DNA of 64,000 bases from Blastococcus sp. TML/M2B (GTDB lineage: Bacteria > Actinomycetota > Actinomycetes > Mycobacteriales > Geodermatophilaceae): the NCBI RefSeq assembly GCF_016612865.1, contig NZ_JAENZZ010000002.1, positions 1,054,001 to 1,118,000 of the forward strand. Direction: 5' to 3'. Below the pieces are notes generated by a model. The model was not told where the DNA came from and made no database searches. It saw only the letters and a program-made list of their open reading frames with translations. Each line of letters begins with the position of its first letter. Within the stretch, counting starts at the first letter, position 1. Below, piece by piece: positions 1-14,643 of the stretch. The position numbers were made by a program, and so were the translations under genes.

Positions 1-17
1 GCCATGGCCGCCGTAAC
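1..17 (-). rRNA. rrf: 5S ribosomal RNA, 5' end only (cut by window edge)
   Basis: Read on the minus strand, the first bases of the window give the start of an actinobacterial 5S rRNA (GTTACGGCGGCCATGGC). It lies about 110 bases downstream of the 23S 3' end, in the standard 16S-23S-5S order. Only the 5' end is inside the window, so the gene continues past position 1. The 5' boundary is estimated to within a few bases. Confidence 0.85.
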
Positions 18-49
18 TCTGTGAACTTGAACCATCGTCTGGTTCGTGC

Positions 50-76
50 GTTCAGAACCGCACAGTGGACGCGAAG
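50..76 (-). promoter_or_regulatory. Downstream arm of the 23S rRNA processing stem
   Basis: This spacer segment between 23S and 5S is complementary over about 25 bases to positions 3334-3360 in the 16S-23S spacer. In the transcript the two arms would pair around the whole 23S gene and form the double-stranded substrate that RNase III cuts in bacterial rRNA precursors. The pairing can be seen directly with only a few mismatches or wobbles; the RNase III role is family knowledge. Confidence 0.75.
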
Positions 77-128
77 CACTCTTCGTCAGTTGACACTTGA
101 TCTGGCACGACAGCCCGAGTGGGTGTGT

Positions 129-3246
<3,118 letters not shown>

Positions 3247-3333
3247 ACACAAAAATCCCACACAACAGCGCCCGGAAGGACACCCGTCGTGCGGGCCTAC
3301 AAGAACTCTCATGCAAATAAGAGTCAAAAAGAT

Positions 3334-3360
3334 GCTCGCGTCCACTGTGCAGTTCTCAAC
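3334..3360 (-). promoter_or_regulatory. Upstream arm of the 23S rRNA processing stem
   Basis: This arm lies about 90 bases upstream of the 23S 5' end and pairs with positions 50-76 beyond the 23S 3' end. The two would give a helix of roughly 25 base pairs that brings the ends of 23S together in the precursor. The sequence belongs to the conserved actinobacterial spacer element TTGAGAACTGCACAGTGGAC. Confidence 0.75.
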
Positions 3361-3480
3361 GTACGACCAGACACCCTCCACACGACCCCGCCAGACCCGG
3401 CACCCCCACGAGGGGCCGGCGGTACGAGAAACAGGAAGGCCCTGACACGAAGAACCCGATCACCCCCGCGCACGGGGATG

Positions 3481-3510
3481 GTCCGCTCCCTCAGGACCCA
3501 ACAGCGTGCC
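3481..3510 (-). promoter_or_regulatory. Downstream arm of the 16S rRNA processing stem
   Basis: This 30-base segment lies about 230 bases beyond the 16S 3' end and is complementary to the leader segment 5373-5402, apart from five positions (C-C/T-T type changes and wobbles) in the middle. In the transcript the pair would enclose the whole 16S gene and act as the RNase III processing stem. Confidence 0.78.
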
Positions 3511-3732
3511 TACGACCAACCCACCACCACCACCCCGTTCCCCACACCCCTACCCGTCCCGAAGAACACGAAGAGATGCCGTACTAGGAGCAGCACCAGC
3601 TGCCGGCCGAACTGGTCAGCGTTCCACCCTCGAGCACCACCCAGACACCCCGCGCACCCCCCGAAACTGGAGGGCACATCCTGGCCTGGCATGGCTCTGC
3701 ACCGACAAGCTGATGCTTGCCGGCGAGTTGCT

Positions 3733-5258
<1,526 letters not shown>

Positions 5259-5593
5259 GAATTTGAACCGGCTGAGAACCGAGAGCTAGCACTCTCGATA
5301 TCAATCAACCAAAGGAATCCCAGCCGGAAACACAAAGCCCCCGGCACGGGGTATTACTTGGCACTGACTTTCGGCACGCTGTTGAGTTCTCAAAGAGCGG
5401 ACGCGCACAAACTCGACCCTTCCGGGCTCCGTCTGCGGCTGGATGTCCAACACTACGCCGGTTTCCGTTGCCCCCACCAGCGGCGGGTCCCGGTCCGGCG
5501 GAGCCTCAGCTCCGCGCGGCGCATGGAGAACCATACACGCCCTCCAGGGGCTCGGCGCAACCCCCCGGGGAGCGGTCCCGGTCACACCACCGG
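5259..5593 (-). promoter_or_regulatory. rRNA operon leader and dapB-rrs intergenic region
   Basis: This 335-base gap lies between the dapB stop and 16S. It holds the conserved actinobacterial rRNA leader element TTGAGAACTCAACAGCGTGCC (minus strand, about 5373-5393), which combines a boxA-like antitermination sequence with the 16S processing arm. A hairpin (7-bp stem, 5498-5515) may terminate dapB transcription. The rRNA promoter should lie between about 5400 and 5500. I could not assign convincing -35 and -10 boxes; a TAGTGT hexamer at 5450-5455 has no good -35 partner. Confidence 0.6.
5373..5402 (-). promoter_or_regulatory. Upstream arm of the 16S processing stem with boxA-like element
   Basis: The arm pairs with 3481-3510 on the other side of the 16S gene. 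The central TTTGAGAACTCAACAG part matches the leader element seen upstream of actinobacterial 16S genes. It therefore probably serves both precursor processing and the antitermination complex, which uses NusA, encoded in this same window. The pairing is seen in the sequence; the functional roles are inferred from related operons. Confidence 0.75.
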
Positions 5594-6811
<1,218 letters not shown>

Positions 6812-6812
<1 letters not shown>

Positions 6813-8179
6813 CAGAGCCCGTCGAGGTCCGCGTCGCGGTAGGGCCCCACGACCGCCAGGCAGGTGGGCCGGCCGAACAGCTCGGTCGCCACCTCGCGCA
6901 CCTGCTGCTCGTCCACGGCGTCCAGGCGGGCCAGTACCTCCCGCACCGGCAGGTACTCCCCGTAGGAGAGCTCGCTCTTGCCGAGCCGGCTCATCCGGGA
7001 GCCGGTGTCCTCGAGGCCGAGCACCATGCCGCCCTTGAGCTGGCCCCGGGCGCGGGCGACCTCCTCGGCGGTGAGCCCGTCGGCGGCCACGCCGTCCAGC
7101 CCCGCGCGGATGAGCCGCAGCACCTCGGGCACCCGCTTCTTGGAGCAGCCCGCGTAGACGGAGAAGGTGCCCGTCCCGGCGTAGTGCCCGAGCGCGGAGC
7201 CCACGCTGTAGACCAGGCCCCGCTTCTCGCGGATCTCCTGGAACAGCCGGGAGCTCATGCCCCCGCCGACCGCGGCGTCGAGGACGGCGGCGGCGTACCG
7301 CCGGTCGTCCAGGCGGCCGAGGCCGGGAGCGCCCAGCAGCAGGTGGGTCTGCTCGGTGCGCCGCGAGATGAGGCCGGTCGGGCGGGCCGGCTGCTCGACG
7401 CCCGGCTCGCCCAGGCGGAGCGGTGCGGGCACGCCGTCGCCGCCCAGCCGGTCCCCGAAGGCCGCCGAGACCAGTTCGAGCACCTGCTGGTGGTCGACCC
7501 GGCCGGCGGCGGTGACGACCATCGACGGCGCCGCGTACCGCGTCCGGTACCAGCCGTCGACGTCGTCGCGGGACAGGCCCTCGATCGACTCGACGGTGCC
7601 GAGCACCGAGCGGCCGAGCGGGGTGTCGTCGCCGAACAGCGTCTCGGAGAACAGGTCGTGCACCGCGTCGGCCGGCTCGTCGTCGCGCATCGCGATCTCC
7701 TCGAGCACCACCGTGCGCTCGGACTCGAGGTCGGCCGCGGTGTTGGTCGCGTCGGTCACCAGGTCGGCGAGCAGCCCCACCGCGAGCGGCAGGTCGCTGG
7801 CGAGCACGTTCGCGTAGAAGCAGGTGTGCTCCTTGGCGGTGAACGCGTTCATCTCGCCGCCGACGGCGTCCATCGCGGTCGCGATCTCCAGCGCGCTGCG
7901 CGACGTCGTCCCCTTGAACAGCAGGTGCTCGAGGAAGTGCGACGCGCCCGCCACACCGGGGGTCTCGTCGCGCGAGCCGACGTCGACCCAGATCCCGACG
8001 GTCGCCGAGAGGACGCCGGGCATCGTCTCGGTCAGCACCCGCAGCCCCCCGGGCAGCGTGGTGCGCTCCACCCGGCCGCCGACCTCGTCCAGGTCGAGCA
8101 GCCGGGTCACCCCGACGGGAACCGGGGCGGGTGCAGCAGCACCCGCCCCGGACCCGATCACGTCAGCGGACGTCGTCAC
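6812..8179 (-). CDS. M16 family zinc metallopeptidase (PepR-like)
   Basis: The 455-residue protein is an insulinase/mitochondrial-processing-peptidase relative. The inverted zinc motif HFLEH is at residues 81-85, and the third ligand is a glutamate of VLEEI at about 160-161, at the normal spacing of 76 residues. A second, inactive M16 domain follows in the C-terminal half. The gene starts with GTG, and this start overlaps the pnp stop (GTGA), so it is translationally coupled to PNPase; the pnp-M16 pair (gpsI-pepR) is conserved in actinobacteria. The substrate is unknown. There is no signal peptide, so it is probably cytoplasmic. Confidence 0.93.
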
Positions 8180-10437
8180 TCACCCGCGGGAGCGTCGGCG
8201 GCCTCGGCCACGGGGGCCTCAGCGGCCGCACCGGCGTCGCCCTCGGCGACCGGCACGAGGCTGATCTTGCCGCGGGCGTCGATGTCGGTGATCTCCACCT
8301 GCATCTTGTCGCCGACGTTGGCCACGTCCTCGACCTTGCCGATGCGCTTGCCGCCACCGAGCTTGCTGATGTGCACCAGGCCGTCGCGGCCGGGCAGCAG
8401 CGAGACGAAGGCACCGAACGGCGTGGTCTTGACGACCGTGCCGAGGAACCGCTCGCCGACCTTGGGCAGCGTCGGGTTGGCGATGGCGTTGATGCGGTCC
8501 ACCGCGGCCTGGGCCGACGGGCCGTCGGAGGCGCCGACGTAGATCGTGCCGTCGTCCTCGATGGTGATGTCGGCGCCGGTCTCGTCCTGGATCGCGTTGA
8601 TCATCTGGCCCTTGGGCCCGATGACCGCGCCGATCTTGTCGACCGGGATGCGCACCGTGGTCACGCGCGGGGCGTACGGGCTCATCTCGTCCGGGGCGTC
8701 GATGGCCTCGTTCATCACGTCGAGGATGTGCAGCCGGGCCGCGCGGGCCTGGGTCAGCGCACCGGCGAGGACGTCGGAGGGGATGCCGTCGAGCTTCGTG
8801 TCCAGCTGGAGCGCGGTCACGAAGTCGCGGGTGCCGGCGACCTTGAAGTCCATGTCACCGAACGCGTCCTCGGCGCCGAGGATGTCGGTGAGCGCGACGT
8901 ACTCGGTCTTGCCGTCGACCTCGTCGGACACCAGGCCCATCGCGATGCCGGCGACCGGCGCCTTCAGCGGGACGCCGGCGTTGAGCAGGGCCAGCGTCGA
9001 GGCGCAGACCGAACCCATGGACGTGGAGCCGTTGGAGCCCAGCGCCTCGGAGACCTGGCGGATCGCGTAGGGGAACTCCTCGCGGTCCGGCAGCACCGGG
9101 ACCAGCGCCCGCTCGGCGAGCGCGCCGTGGCCGATCTCGCGGCGCTTGGGCGAGCCCACGCGGCCGGTCTCACCGGTGGAGTACGGCGGGAAGTTGTAGT
9201 TGTGCATGTAGCGCTTGCGAGTCACCGGCGACAGCGTGTCCAGCTGCTGCTCCATGCGGAGCATGTTCAGCGTGGTGACGCCCAGGATCTGGGTCTCGCC
9301 GCGCTCGAACAGCGCCGAGCCGTGCACGCGCGGGATGACCTCGACCTCGGCCGACAGCGGCCGGATGTCGGTCAGGCCGCGGCCGTCGATGCGGACCTTG
9401 TCGCGGAGGATGCGCTGGCGCACGACCTTCTTGGTCACCGCGCGGAAGGCACCGGAGATCTCCTTCTCGCGGCCCTCGAACTGGCCGGCGAGCGCGGCCT
9501 TGACCTCGTCCTTGAGGGCGTCGGTGGCGTCCTCGCGCTCGGCCTTGCCGGGGATCTGCTGGGCCTGGGCCAGCTTCTCGGAGGCCTGGGCCTCGACGGC
9601 GGCGTAGACGTCGTCCTGGTAGTCCAGGAAGCGGGGGAAGTCGGCGACCGGCTTGGCGGCCTTCTCGGCCATGGCCGACTGCGCGTCGCACAGCGCCTTG
9701 ATGAAGGGCTTGGCGGCCTCGAGGCCCTGGGCCACGACCTCCTCGGTGGGGGCGGTGGCGCCACCGGCGACGAGCTCGATGGTCTTCTCGGTGGCCTCGG
9801 CCTCGACCATCATGATCGCGACGTCGCCGTCGGGCAGGACCCGGCCGGCCACGACCATGTCGAAGACGGCGTCCTCGAGCTCGGTGTGCGTCGGGAAGCC
9901 GACCCACTGGCCGTTGATGAGGGCGACGCGGGTGGCGCCGACCGGCCCGGAGAAGGGCAGGCCCGAGAGCTGGGTGGACGCCGAGGCGGCGTTGATGGCC
10001 ACCACGTCGTAGAGGTGCGTGGGGTCCAGCGCCATGACGGTGATGACCACCTGGACCTCGTTGCGCAGGCCCTTGGCGAAGGTCGGGCGCAGCGGGCGGT
10101 CGATCAGGCGGCAGGTGAGGATCGCGTCCTCGGAGGGACGGCCCTCGCGGCGGAAGAACGAGCCGGGGATGCGCCCGGCGGCGTACATCCGCTCCTCGAC
10201 GTCGACGGTCAGCGGGAAGAAGTCGAACTGCTCCTTCGGCTGACGGCCGGCCGTGGTGGCGGACAGCAGCATGGTGTCGCCCATGGTGACGACGACGGAG
10301 CCGGCGGCCTGCTTGGCGAGGCGGCCGGTCTCGAACGTGATCGACCGGCTGCCGAAGCTGCCGTTGTCGATGACCGCGGTGGCGGTGGTGACGCCGTCCT
10401 CGGCGTCGAACTCTGCGGTGATGGTGGGTGCGGACAC
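8176..10437 (-). CDS. pnp: Polyribonucleotide nucleotidyltransferase (PNPase)
   Basis: PNPase degrades RNA 3' to 5' by phosphorolysis and in actinobacteria also adds 3' tails. From the GTG at 10435-10437 the protein is 753 aa and starts SAPTITAEF; upstream residues in the open frame do not resemble the family. Two RNase PH-like domains (about 15-230 and 340-570) are followed by a KH domain with [11 protein letters not shown] and an S1 domain ([16 protein letters not shown]). The start is preceded by AGAAGGAC. It lies downstream of rpsO, separated by a terminator-like hairpin and about 300 bases of leader, so part of its expression is likely read-through and part independent. Confidence 0.97.
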   Translation of the reverse strand: MSAPTITAEFDAEDGVTTATAVIDNGSFGSRSITFETGRLAKQAAGSVVVTMGDTMLLSATTAGRQPKEQFDFFPLTVDVEERMYAAGRIPGSFFRREGRPSEDAILTCRLIDRPLRPTFAKGLRNEVQVVITVMALDPTHLYDVVAINAASASTQLSGLPFSGPVGATRVALINGQWVGFPTHTELEDAVFDMVVAGRVLPDGDVAIMMVEAEATEKTIELVAGGATAPTEEVVAQGLEAAKPFIKALCDAQSAMAEKAAKPVADFPRFLDYQDDVYAAVEAQASEKLAQAQQIPGKAEREDATDALKDEVKAALAGQFEGREKEISGAFRAVTKKVVRQRILRDKVRIDGRGLTDIRPLSAEVEVIPRVHGSALFERGETQILGVTTLNMLRMEQQLDTLSPVTRKRYMHNYNFPPYSTGETGRVGSPKRREIGHGALAERALVPVLPDREEFPYAIRQVSEALGSNGSTSMGSVCASTLALLNAGVPLKAPVAGIAMGLVSDEVDGKTEYVALTDILGAEDAFGDMDFKVAGTRDFVTALQLDTKLDGIPSDVLAGALTQARAARLHILDVMNEAIDAPDEMSPYAPRVTTVRIPVDKIGAVIGPKGQMINAIQDETGADITIEDDGTIYVGASDGPSAQAAVDRINAIANPTLPKVGERFLGTVVKTTPFGAFVSLLPGRDGLVHISKLGGGKRIGKVEDVANVGDKMQVEITDIDARGKISLVPVAEGDAGAAAEAPVAEAADAPAGE

Positions 10438-10746
10438 GTGTCCTTCTCTCTTCTTTCGTCGCAGCGGCCTCGTGCCGACCTGCGACTCCTCTGACGACCA
10501 GTTCCCCGTGGCGGGGGTGCCCGTCCTGCGTCCGGGGCGACCGGTGCTCGATCGAAGCCCTCGGGATCGGATTCCCCGCGGCGCGGGGAGCCACTCCTCG
10601 CGTGGAGGAGCCTGCCCGGGGGCCACTACCGAGGACCGGCCCTCGAGGGACGCGTCCGGCGGCTGGCCGGTTCTCCTGCGTGCGACGGGTGCCGCACGAG
10701 GAAGGGGACCGTCCCGGAGTCTTCCGGGAACGGCCCCCTCGTGGTG
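10438..10746 (-). promoter_or_regulatory. rpsO-pnp intergenic leader with stem-loops
   Basis: This gap of about 310 bases contains no gene. It holds the rpsO terminator-like hairpin (10704-10737) and two adjacent small hairpins: 10574-10588 (6-bp GC stem) and 10594-10610 (stem CTCCTC/GAGGAG, loop of five). In other bacteria PNPase represses its own synthesis through RNase III cleavage of a leader hairpin. These stem-loops are candidates for such control, but that is inference from structure alone. Confidence 0.5.
10704..10737 (-). terminator. Hairpin downstream of rpsO
   Basis: Inverted repeat with arms of about 15 bases and two internal mismatches around a short loop (GGGGACCGTCCCGGA against TTCCGGGAACGGCCCC). 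It starts ten bases after the rpsO stop. No U-run follows, as is common for actinobacterial terminators. It could instead be an RNA-stability or processing element between rpsO and pnp. Confidence 0.6.
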
Positions 10747-11016
10747 CTAGCGGCGCAGGCCGAGACGCTCGATCAGCGACCGGTAGCGGTTGATGTCGGT
10801 CTTGGCCAGGTAGTTCAGCAGCCGGCGACGGCGGCCGACCAGCAGCAGCAGGCCACGACGGCTGTGGTGGTCGTGCTTGTGCATCTTGAGGTGCTCGGTG
10901 AGGTCGCTGATCCGGCGGGTCAGCATCGCGACCTGCACCTCGGGCGAGCCGGTGTCGTTCTCGACCGTCGCGTACTCGGTCATGATCTGCTTCTTGAGCG
11001 CGCTGTCGAGCGCCAT
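10747..11016 (-). CDS. rpsO: 30S ribosomal protein S15
   Basis: The 89-aa protein has the full family length and the conserved core ([37 protein letters not shown]). S15 binds 16S rRNA helices h20-h22 early in 30S assembly. It lies between ribF and pnp, the standard actinobacterial order. A terminator-like hairpin follows its stop. S15 represses its own mRNA in several bacteria; no matching leader structure is obvious in the 90 bases upstream. Confidence 0.98.
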   Translation of the reverse strand: MALDSALKKQIMTEYATVENDTGSPEVQVAMLTRRISDLTEHLKMHKHDHHSRRGLLLLVGRRRRLLNYLAKTDINRYRSLIERLGLRR

Positions 11017-11107
11017 GGTCGCCTCCGGGGCGGGTCAGGTGTGGCCCTCGGTCTGAATCACGAGGGCAGGCTTCACACACGCCGGGTCACCCCGGCGGTC
11101 CCCCAGG

Positions 11108-12067
11108 TTACATGCCGAGGATGCCGCGGGTGTCCGAGACGTCCTTGGCCATGGCCACCAGCAGGGCGTCGACGTCGGGGAACGCGGCCATCGGGCGGAG
11201 CCGGGAGACGAACTCGACGCCCACGTGCTCGCCGTACAGGTCGCCGTCGTAGTCCAGGACGTAGGCCTCGACGGTGCGCCGGCTGCCCTGGAAGGTCGGG
11301 TTGCTGCCGACGGAGATCGCGGCCGGGAAGCGCTCGCGGCTCGCACCGCCGCGCGGGTCGCGGGTGACGAGGTGCCCGGCGTACACGCCGTCGGCCGGGA
11401 TGGCGGTGAACGGCGGGCTCTCGACGTTGGCCGTGGGGTAGCCGAGGTCGCGGCCGCGCCGGTCCCCGCGGACGACGACGCCGTCGACCCGGTGCGGGCG
11501 CCCGAGGGCGCGCGCGGCCGCCACCATGTCGCCGGCCGCCACGCAGGCGCGGACGTAGGTCGAGGAGATGGTGACGTCGCCGGAGTCGGAGGAGTCCTCG
11601 GCCAGCTCGACGCCCTCGACGGCGAAGCCGAACCGGCGGCCCTCGGCGGTGAGGGTGGCGACGGTGCCGGCCGCCCGGTGCCCGTAGGTGAAGTTCTCCC
11701 CCACCACCACCTGGGCGGCGTGCAGGTGCTCGACCAGGACGGTGTGGGTGAACGTCTCCGGCGCCAGCCGCATGAACTCCGGGGTGAACGGCAGCACGCA
11801 CATGGCGTCGACGCCGAGCCCGGCCACCAGCTCGGCCTTGCGGTCGAGCGCGGTGAGGATCGCCGGGTGCGAACCCGGGCGGACCACCTCGGCCGGGTGC
11901 GGGTCGAAGGTGAGCAGCAGGCAGGGCCGGCGCATCGCCCGCGCGCGGGCGACCGCGGCGCCGATCAGCGCCTGGTGCCCGCGGTGGACGCCGTCGTACA
12001 TGCCGATGGTGACCACGGTGCGGCCGAGATCGGCCGGGGTGGCCTCCAGGCCTCGCCAGCGCTGCAC
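11108..12067 (-). CDS. ribF: Bifunctional riboflavin kinase / FAD synthetase
   Basis: RibF (319 aa) phosphorylates riboflavin to FMN and then adenylates FMN to FAD. The N-terminal FAD synthetase domain has the nucleotidyltransferase loop GMYDGVHRGH (residues 22-31) and later TFDPHPAEV. The C-terminal riboflavin kinase domain carries GRDLGYPTANV and SNPTFQGSRRTVEAYVLDYD. Length and domain order are normal. It is followed by rpsO. Upstream, ilvE takes the place that truB occupies in the usual actinobacterial order; the gap to ilvE is 28 bases, so it is likely cotranscribed with it. Confidence 0.96.
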   Translation of the reverse strand: MQRWRGLEATPADLGRTVVTIGMYDGVHRGHQALIGAAVARARAMRRPCLLLTFDPHPAEVVRPGSHPAILTALDRKAELVAGLGVDAMCVLPFTPEFMRLAPETFTHTVLVEHLHAAQVVVGENFTYGHRAAGTVATLTAEGRRFGFAVEGVELAEDSSDSGDVTISSTYVRACVAAGDMVAAARALGRPHRVDGVVVRGDRRGRDLGYPTANVESPPFTAIPADGVYAGHLVTRDPRGGASRERFPAAISVGSNPTFQGSRRTVEAYVLDYDGDLYGEHVGVEFVSRLRPMAAFPDVDALLVAMAKDVSDTRGILGM

Positions 12068-12095
12068 GTGTCCGACGTCCTCCGGTCCGGGCCGG

Positions 12096-13235
12096 TCAGC
12101 CGACGCGGTGCAGCCAGCCGCGGGTGTCGGCCACCCGCCCGTGCTGGATGTCGAGCAGGGACTCGCGCAGCCGCATGGTCAGCGGGCCGGGGGTGCCGTC
12201 GCCCACGGTGAAGTCGCCGGTGCGCGCCTTGACCTCGCCGACCGGCGTGATCACCGCGGCGGTGCCGCAGGCGAAGGTCTCGGTGACGGTGCCGTCGGCC
12301 ACGCCCTGGCGCCACTCGTCGACGGAGAACTTCCGCTCGGTGACGGTGTGGCCCATCGAGCGGGCGACCTCGATGAGCGAGTCGCGGGTGATGCCGGGCA
12401 GCAGCGTGCCGGTCAGCTCGGGGGTCACCAGTTCGGCGTCCTCGCCGGAGCCGAGGACGAAGAACAGGTTCATCCCGCCCATCTCCTCGACGTACTTCTT
12501 CTCGACCGCGTCGAGCCACACGACCTGGTCGCAGCCGGCCTCGATGGCCTGCTCCTGCGCGAGCAGGCTGGCGGCGTAGTTGCCGGCGCACTTCACGTCG
12601 CCGGTGCCGCCGGGGGCGGCCCGGATGTAGTCCTCGGAGAGGTAGACCGAGACCGGGTGCACCCCGCGCGGGAAGTAGGCGCCCGCCGGGCTGGCGATGA
12701 TCATGAACAGGTACTCGTGGGCGGGGCGCACGCCGAGGAACGGCTCGCTGGCCAGCATGTAGGGGCGCAGGTACAGCGTCTGGTCCGGGCCGGTCGGGAC
12801 CCAGTCGCGGTCGGCGTCGACGAGGGCGTCCACCGCGGTGAGGAAGGACTCCTCGGGGACGACGGGCATCGCCAGCCGGCGGGCGCCGCGGGCGAAGCGG
12901 GCGGCGTTGGCCTCGGGGCGGAAGGTGGCGACGCTGCCGTCGGGCTGGGCGTAGGCCTTGAGCCCTTCGAAGATCGACTGCGCGTAGTGCAGCGCGGCCG
13001 TCGCCGGGTCCATCTGCAGCGGGCCGTAGGTGGTCAGCCGGGCGTCGTACCAGCCCTCGCCGAGCCGGTAGCGGGCCACGAACATGCTGTCGGTGAAGTA
13101 CCGGCCGAAGCCCGGGTCCTCCAGCAGGCCGGCGCGCTCGGTGGGGGTGCGGCGCCGCACGTCCTCCACGACGACCGGCACGCCCTCGGTGAACATCCGC
13201 GAGTCGGTACGGCTGTCGTTGAGCGTGTCGGTCAT
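12096..13235 (-). CDS. ilvE: Branched-chain amino acid aminotransferase
   Basis: IlvE is a fold-type IV PLP enzyme that transfers amino groups between glutamate and the 2-oxo acids of leucine, isoleucine and valine. The protein is 379 aa from ATG at 13233-13235, which has a GGTGGGAG ribosome site. The PLP lysine lies in DVKCAGNYAAS (Lys215); FEGLKAY (89-95) and LYLRPYM (155-161) are family elements. ACGTAAVITPVGEV near the C-terminus binds the cofactor phosphate. It is unusual to find this gene between truB and ribF. A hairpin and a possible -10 box upstream suggest its own promoter. Confidence 0.96.
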   Translation of the reverse strand: MTDTLNDSRTDSRMFTEGVPVVVEDVRRRTPTERAGLLEDPGFGRYFTDSMFVARYRLGEGWYDARLTTYGPLQMDPATAALHYAQSIFEGLKAYAQPDGSVATFRPEANAARFARGARRLAMPVVPEESFLTAVDALVDADRDWVPTGPDQTLYLRPYMLASEPFLGVRPAHEYLFMIIASPAGAYFPRGVHPVSVYLSEDYIRAAPGGTGDVKCAGNYAASLLAQEQAIEAGCDQVVWLDAVEKKYVEEMGGMNLFFVLGSGEDAELVTPELTGTLLPGITRDSLIEVARSMGHTVTERKFSVDEWRQGVADGTVTETFACGTAAVITPVGEVKARTGDFTVGDGTPGPLTMRLRESLLDIQHGRVADTRGWLHRVG

Positions 13236-13295
13236 GGCTCCCACCTGCAGTGCGTGCGATGCGGCGGGCCCGGCGAGCACCGGCCCCGCGCCCAC

Positions 13296-13301
13296 ACTAT
13301 C
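13296..13301 (-). promoter_or_regulatory. Possible -10 box of an ilvE promoter
   Basis: The minus strand reads GATAGT here, about 60 bases upstream of the ilvE start and just after a strong hairpin that ends the upstream gene. It matches four of six positions of TATAAT. No clear -35 box is present, so the call rests on position and a weak match. Confidence 0.3.
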
Positions 13302-13306
13302 CCCGC

Positions 13307-13341
13307 GTCCGGCGGCGGCCGGACGCCGACCGCCGCCGGAC
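13307..13341 (-). terminator. Terminator-like hairpin after the ABM-domain gene
   Basis: Perfect 12-bp inverted repeat (GTCCGGCGGCGG / CCGCCGCCGGAC) with an 11-base loop, four bases after the stop of the monooxygenase gene. It has no U-run. It would separate truB-ABM transcription from ilvE-ribF. Confidence 0.65.
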
Positions 13342-13345
13342 GGGA

Positions 13346-13684
13346 TCAGGCCTGGTTCTCCTGGTTGGCGTCCGGGCCGGCGAACTCGAGCACCTCGTAG
13401 GTCCACACGTGCGCGGAGTGCGGGGCCGCCGACGCCAGGGTGTCGCCGCCGCCGTCGTGGGCGCGGTCGAAGTCCTGGCTCGACTGCCAGGCCTCGTAGG
13501 CCTCGTGACTGCTCCACCGGGTGTAGACCAGGTACTGGTCGGTGCCCTCCAGCGGGCGCAGCAGCTCGAACCACTCGAAGCCGGGCGTGGACTCGACGGC
13601 GCCCGCGCGGCCGCGGAAGCGCTCCTCGAACCGGCCCTGCTTGTCCTTCGGGACGGTGATCGCGTTGATCTTGACGACGCTCAT
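13346..13684 (-). CDS. ABM-domain protein (antibiotic biosynthesis monooxygenase / heme-degrading type)
   Basis: The 112-aa protein has the ferredoxin-like ABM fold pattern: VVKINAITVP at the N-terminus, FEERFRGRAGAVESTPGFEWFELLRP, then YLVYTRWSSHEAYEAWQSS. The trailing part matches the HmoA/MhuD-like group, in which paired small proteins break down heme and release iron, but the exact substrate cannot be read from sequence. It has an ATG start and lies 29 bases after truB. Its neighbours do not include iron-uptake genes, so a heme role is only a guess. Confidence 0.8.
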   Translation of the reverse strand: MSVVKINAITVPKDKQGRFEERFRGRAGAVESTPGFEWFELLRPLEGTDQYLVYTRWSSHEAYEAWQSSQDFDRAHDGGGDTLASAAPHSAHVWTYEVLEFAGPDANQENQA

Positions 13685-13713
13685 GGGCTCCCCGTTCCCG
13701 GGGCGGAGCCGGC

Positions 13714-14643
13714 TCAACCCCCGGCCGGCGAGGGCGGGAAGCCGACGACCACCCGGGCCGTCGTCCCGGCGTCCTCGACGAGCGCGACCAGCCGGCCCGC
13801 CGGGTCCACCGCGGCGTGCAGGCCGGGCGCGCCGGTGGCGGGCACCCGCTGCCCGTACCCGACGGCGGTGGCCTCGGCCGCGGTGAGCGGGCGCTCCGGG
13901 AAGACCAGCCGGGCGGCGTCGGTGAGGGGCAGGAAGCCCGCGCCTCCGCCCGCGGCCAGCGCGGCACCGGCGTCCTCGACCGGGGCGGCCTGCGCCACCG
14001 CGAACGGACCCGACGCGGTCCGCCGCAGGGCGGTGAGGTGGCCGCCCACGCCGAGGGCGGCGCCGGCGTCGCGGGCGATGGCCCGGATGTAGGTGCCCGC
14101 GGTGCACTCGACGGTGACGTCGACGTCGACCAGGTCGGGCTCGGGCCGGCGGATCCGGTGGACCTCGAGCCGGTGGACGGTCACCGAGCGCGGCTCGAGG
14201 ACGACGTCCTCCCCGGCGCGCACCCGGTCGTAGGAGCGGCGGCCGGCGACCTTGACCGCGCTCACCGACGACGGCACCTGCTGCAGCGGGCCGGTCTGGG
14301 CGGCGAGCGCCGCGCGGACCCCGTCGTCGTCCACGCCGGCCGCGGACGTCGTGGTGAGGACCTCGCCCTCCCGGTCGTCGGTGACCGTCGTCGCCCCCAG
14401 GCGGATGGTCGCCTCGTAGGTCTTGTCGTGCCCGCCGACGTGGCCGAGCAGGCGGGTCGCCGTCCCGACGCCGAGGACGAGCAGGCCGGTCGCCATCGGG
14501 TCCAGGGTGCCAGCGTGGCCGATCTTGCGGACCGACAGCACCCGCCGGGCGCGGGCGACGACGTCGTGGGAGGTCATCCCGCCGGGCTTGTCGACCAGCA
14601 GGAGACCGGGCGGGACGTCGGCGTCGGGCGTGCGGGGGCTCAC
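13714..14643 (-). CDS. truB: tRNA pseudouridine-55 synthase
   Basis: TruB (309 aa) makes pseudouridine 55 in the T-loop of tRNAs and helps tRNA folding. The catalytic motif GHAGTLDP is at residues 42-49, with Asp48 the nucleophile; KPGGMTSHDVV lies upstream and CTAGTYIRAIARDAG in the middle. An actinobacterial C-terminal domain of about 60 residues follows. The GTG start overlaps the MATE stop by four bases (GTGA), so it is coupled to that gene. Confidence 0.97.
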   Translation of the reverse strand: MSPRTPDADVPPGLLLVDKPGGMTSHDVVARARRVLSVRKIGHAGTLDPMATGLLVLGVGTATRLLGHVGGHDKTYEATIRLGATTVTDDREGEVLTTTSAAGVDDDGVRAALAAQTGPLQQVPSSVSAVKVAGRRSYDRVRAGEDVVLEPRSVTVHRLEVHRIRRPEPDLVDVDVTVECTAGTYIRAIARDAGAALGVGGHLTALRRTASGPFAVAQAAPVEDAGAALAAGGGAGFLPLTDAARLVFPERPLTAAEATAVGYGQRVPATGAPGLHAAVDPAGRLVALVEDAGTTARVVVGFPPSPAGG

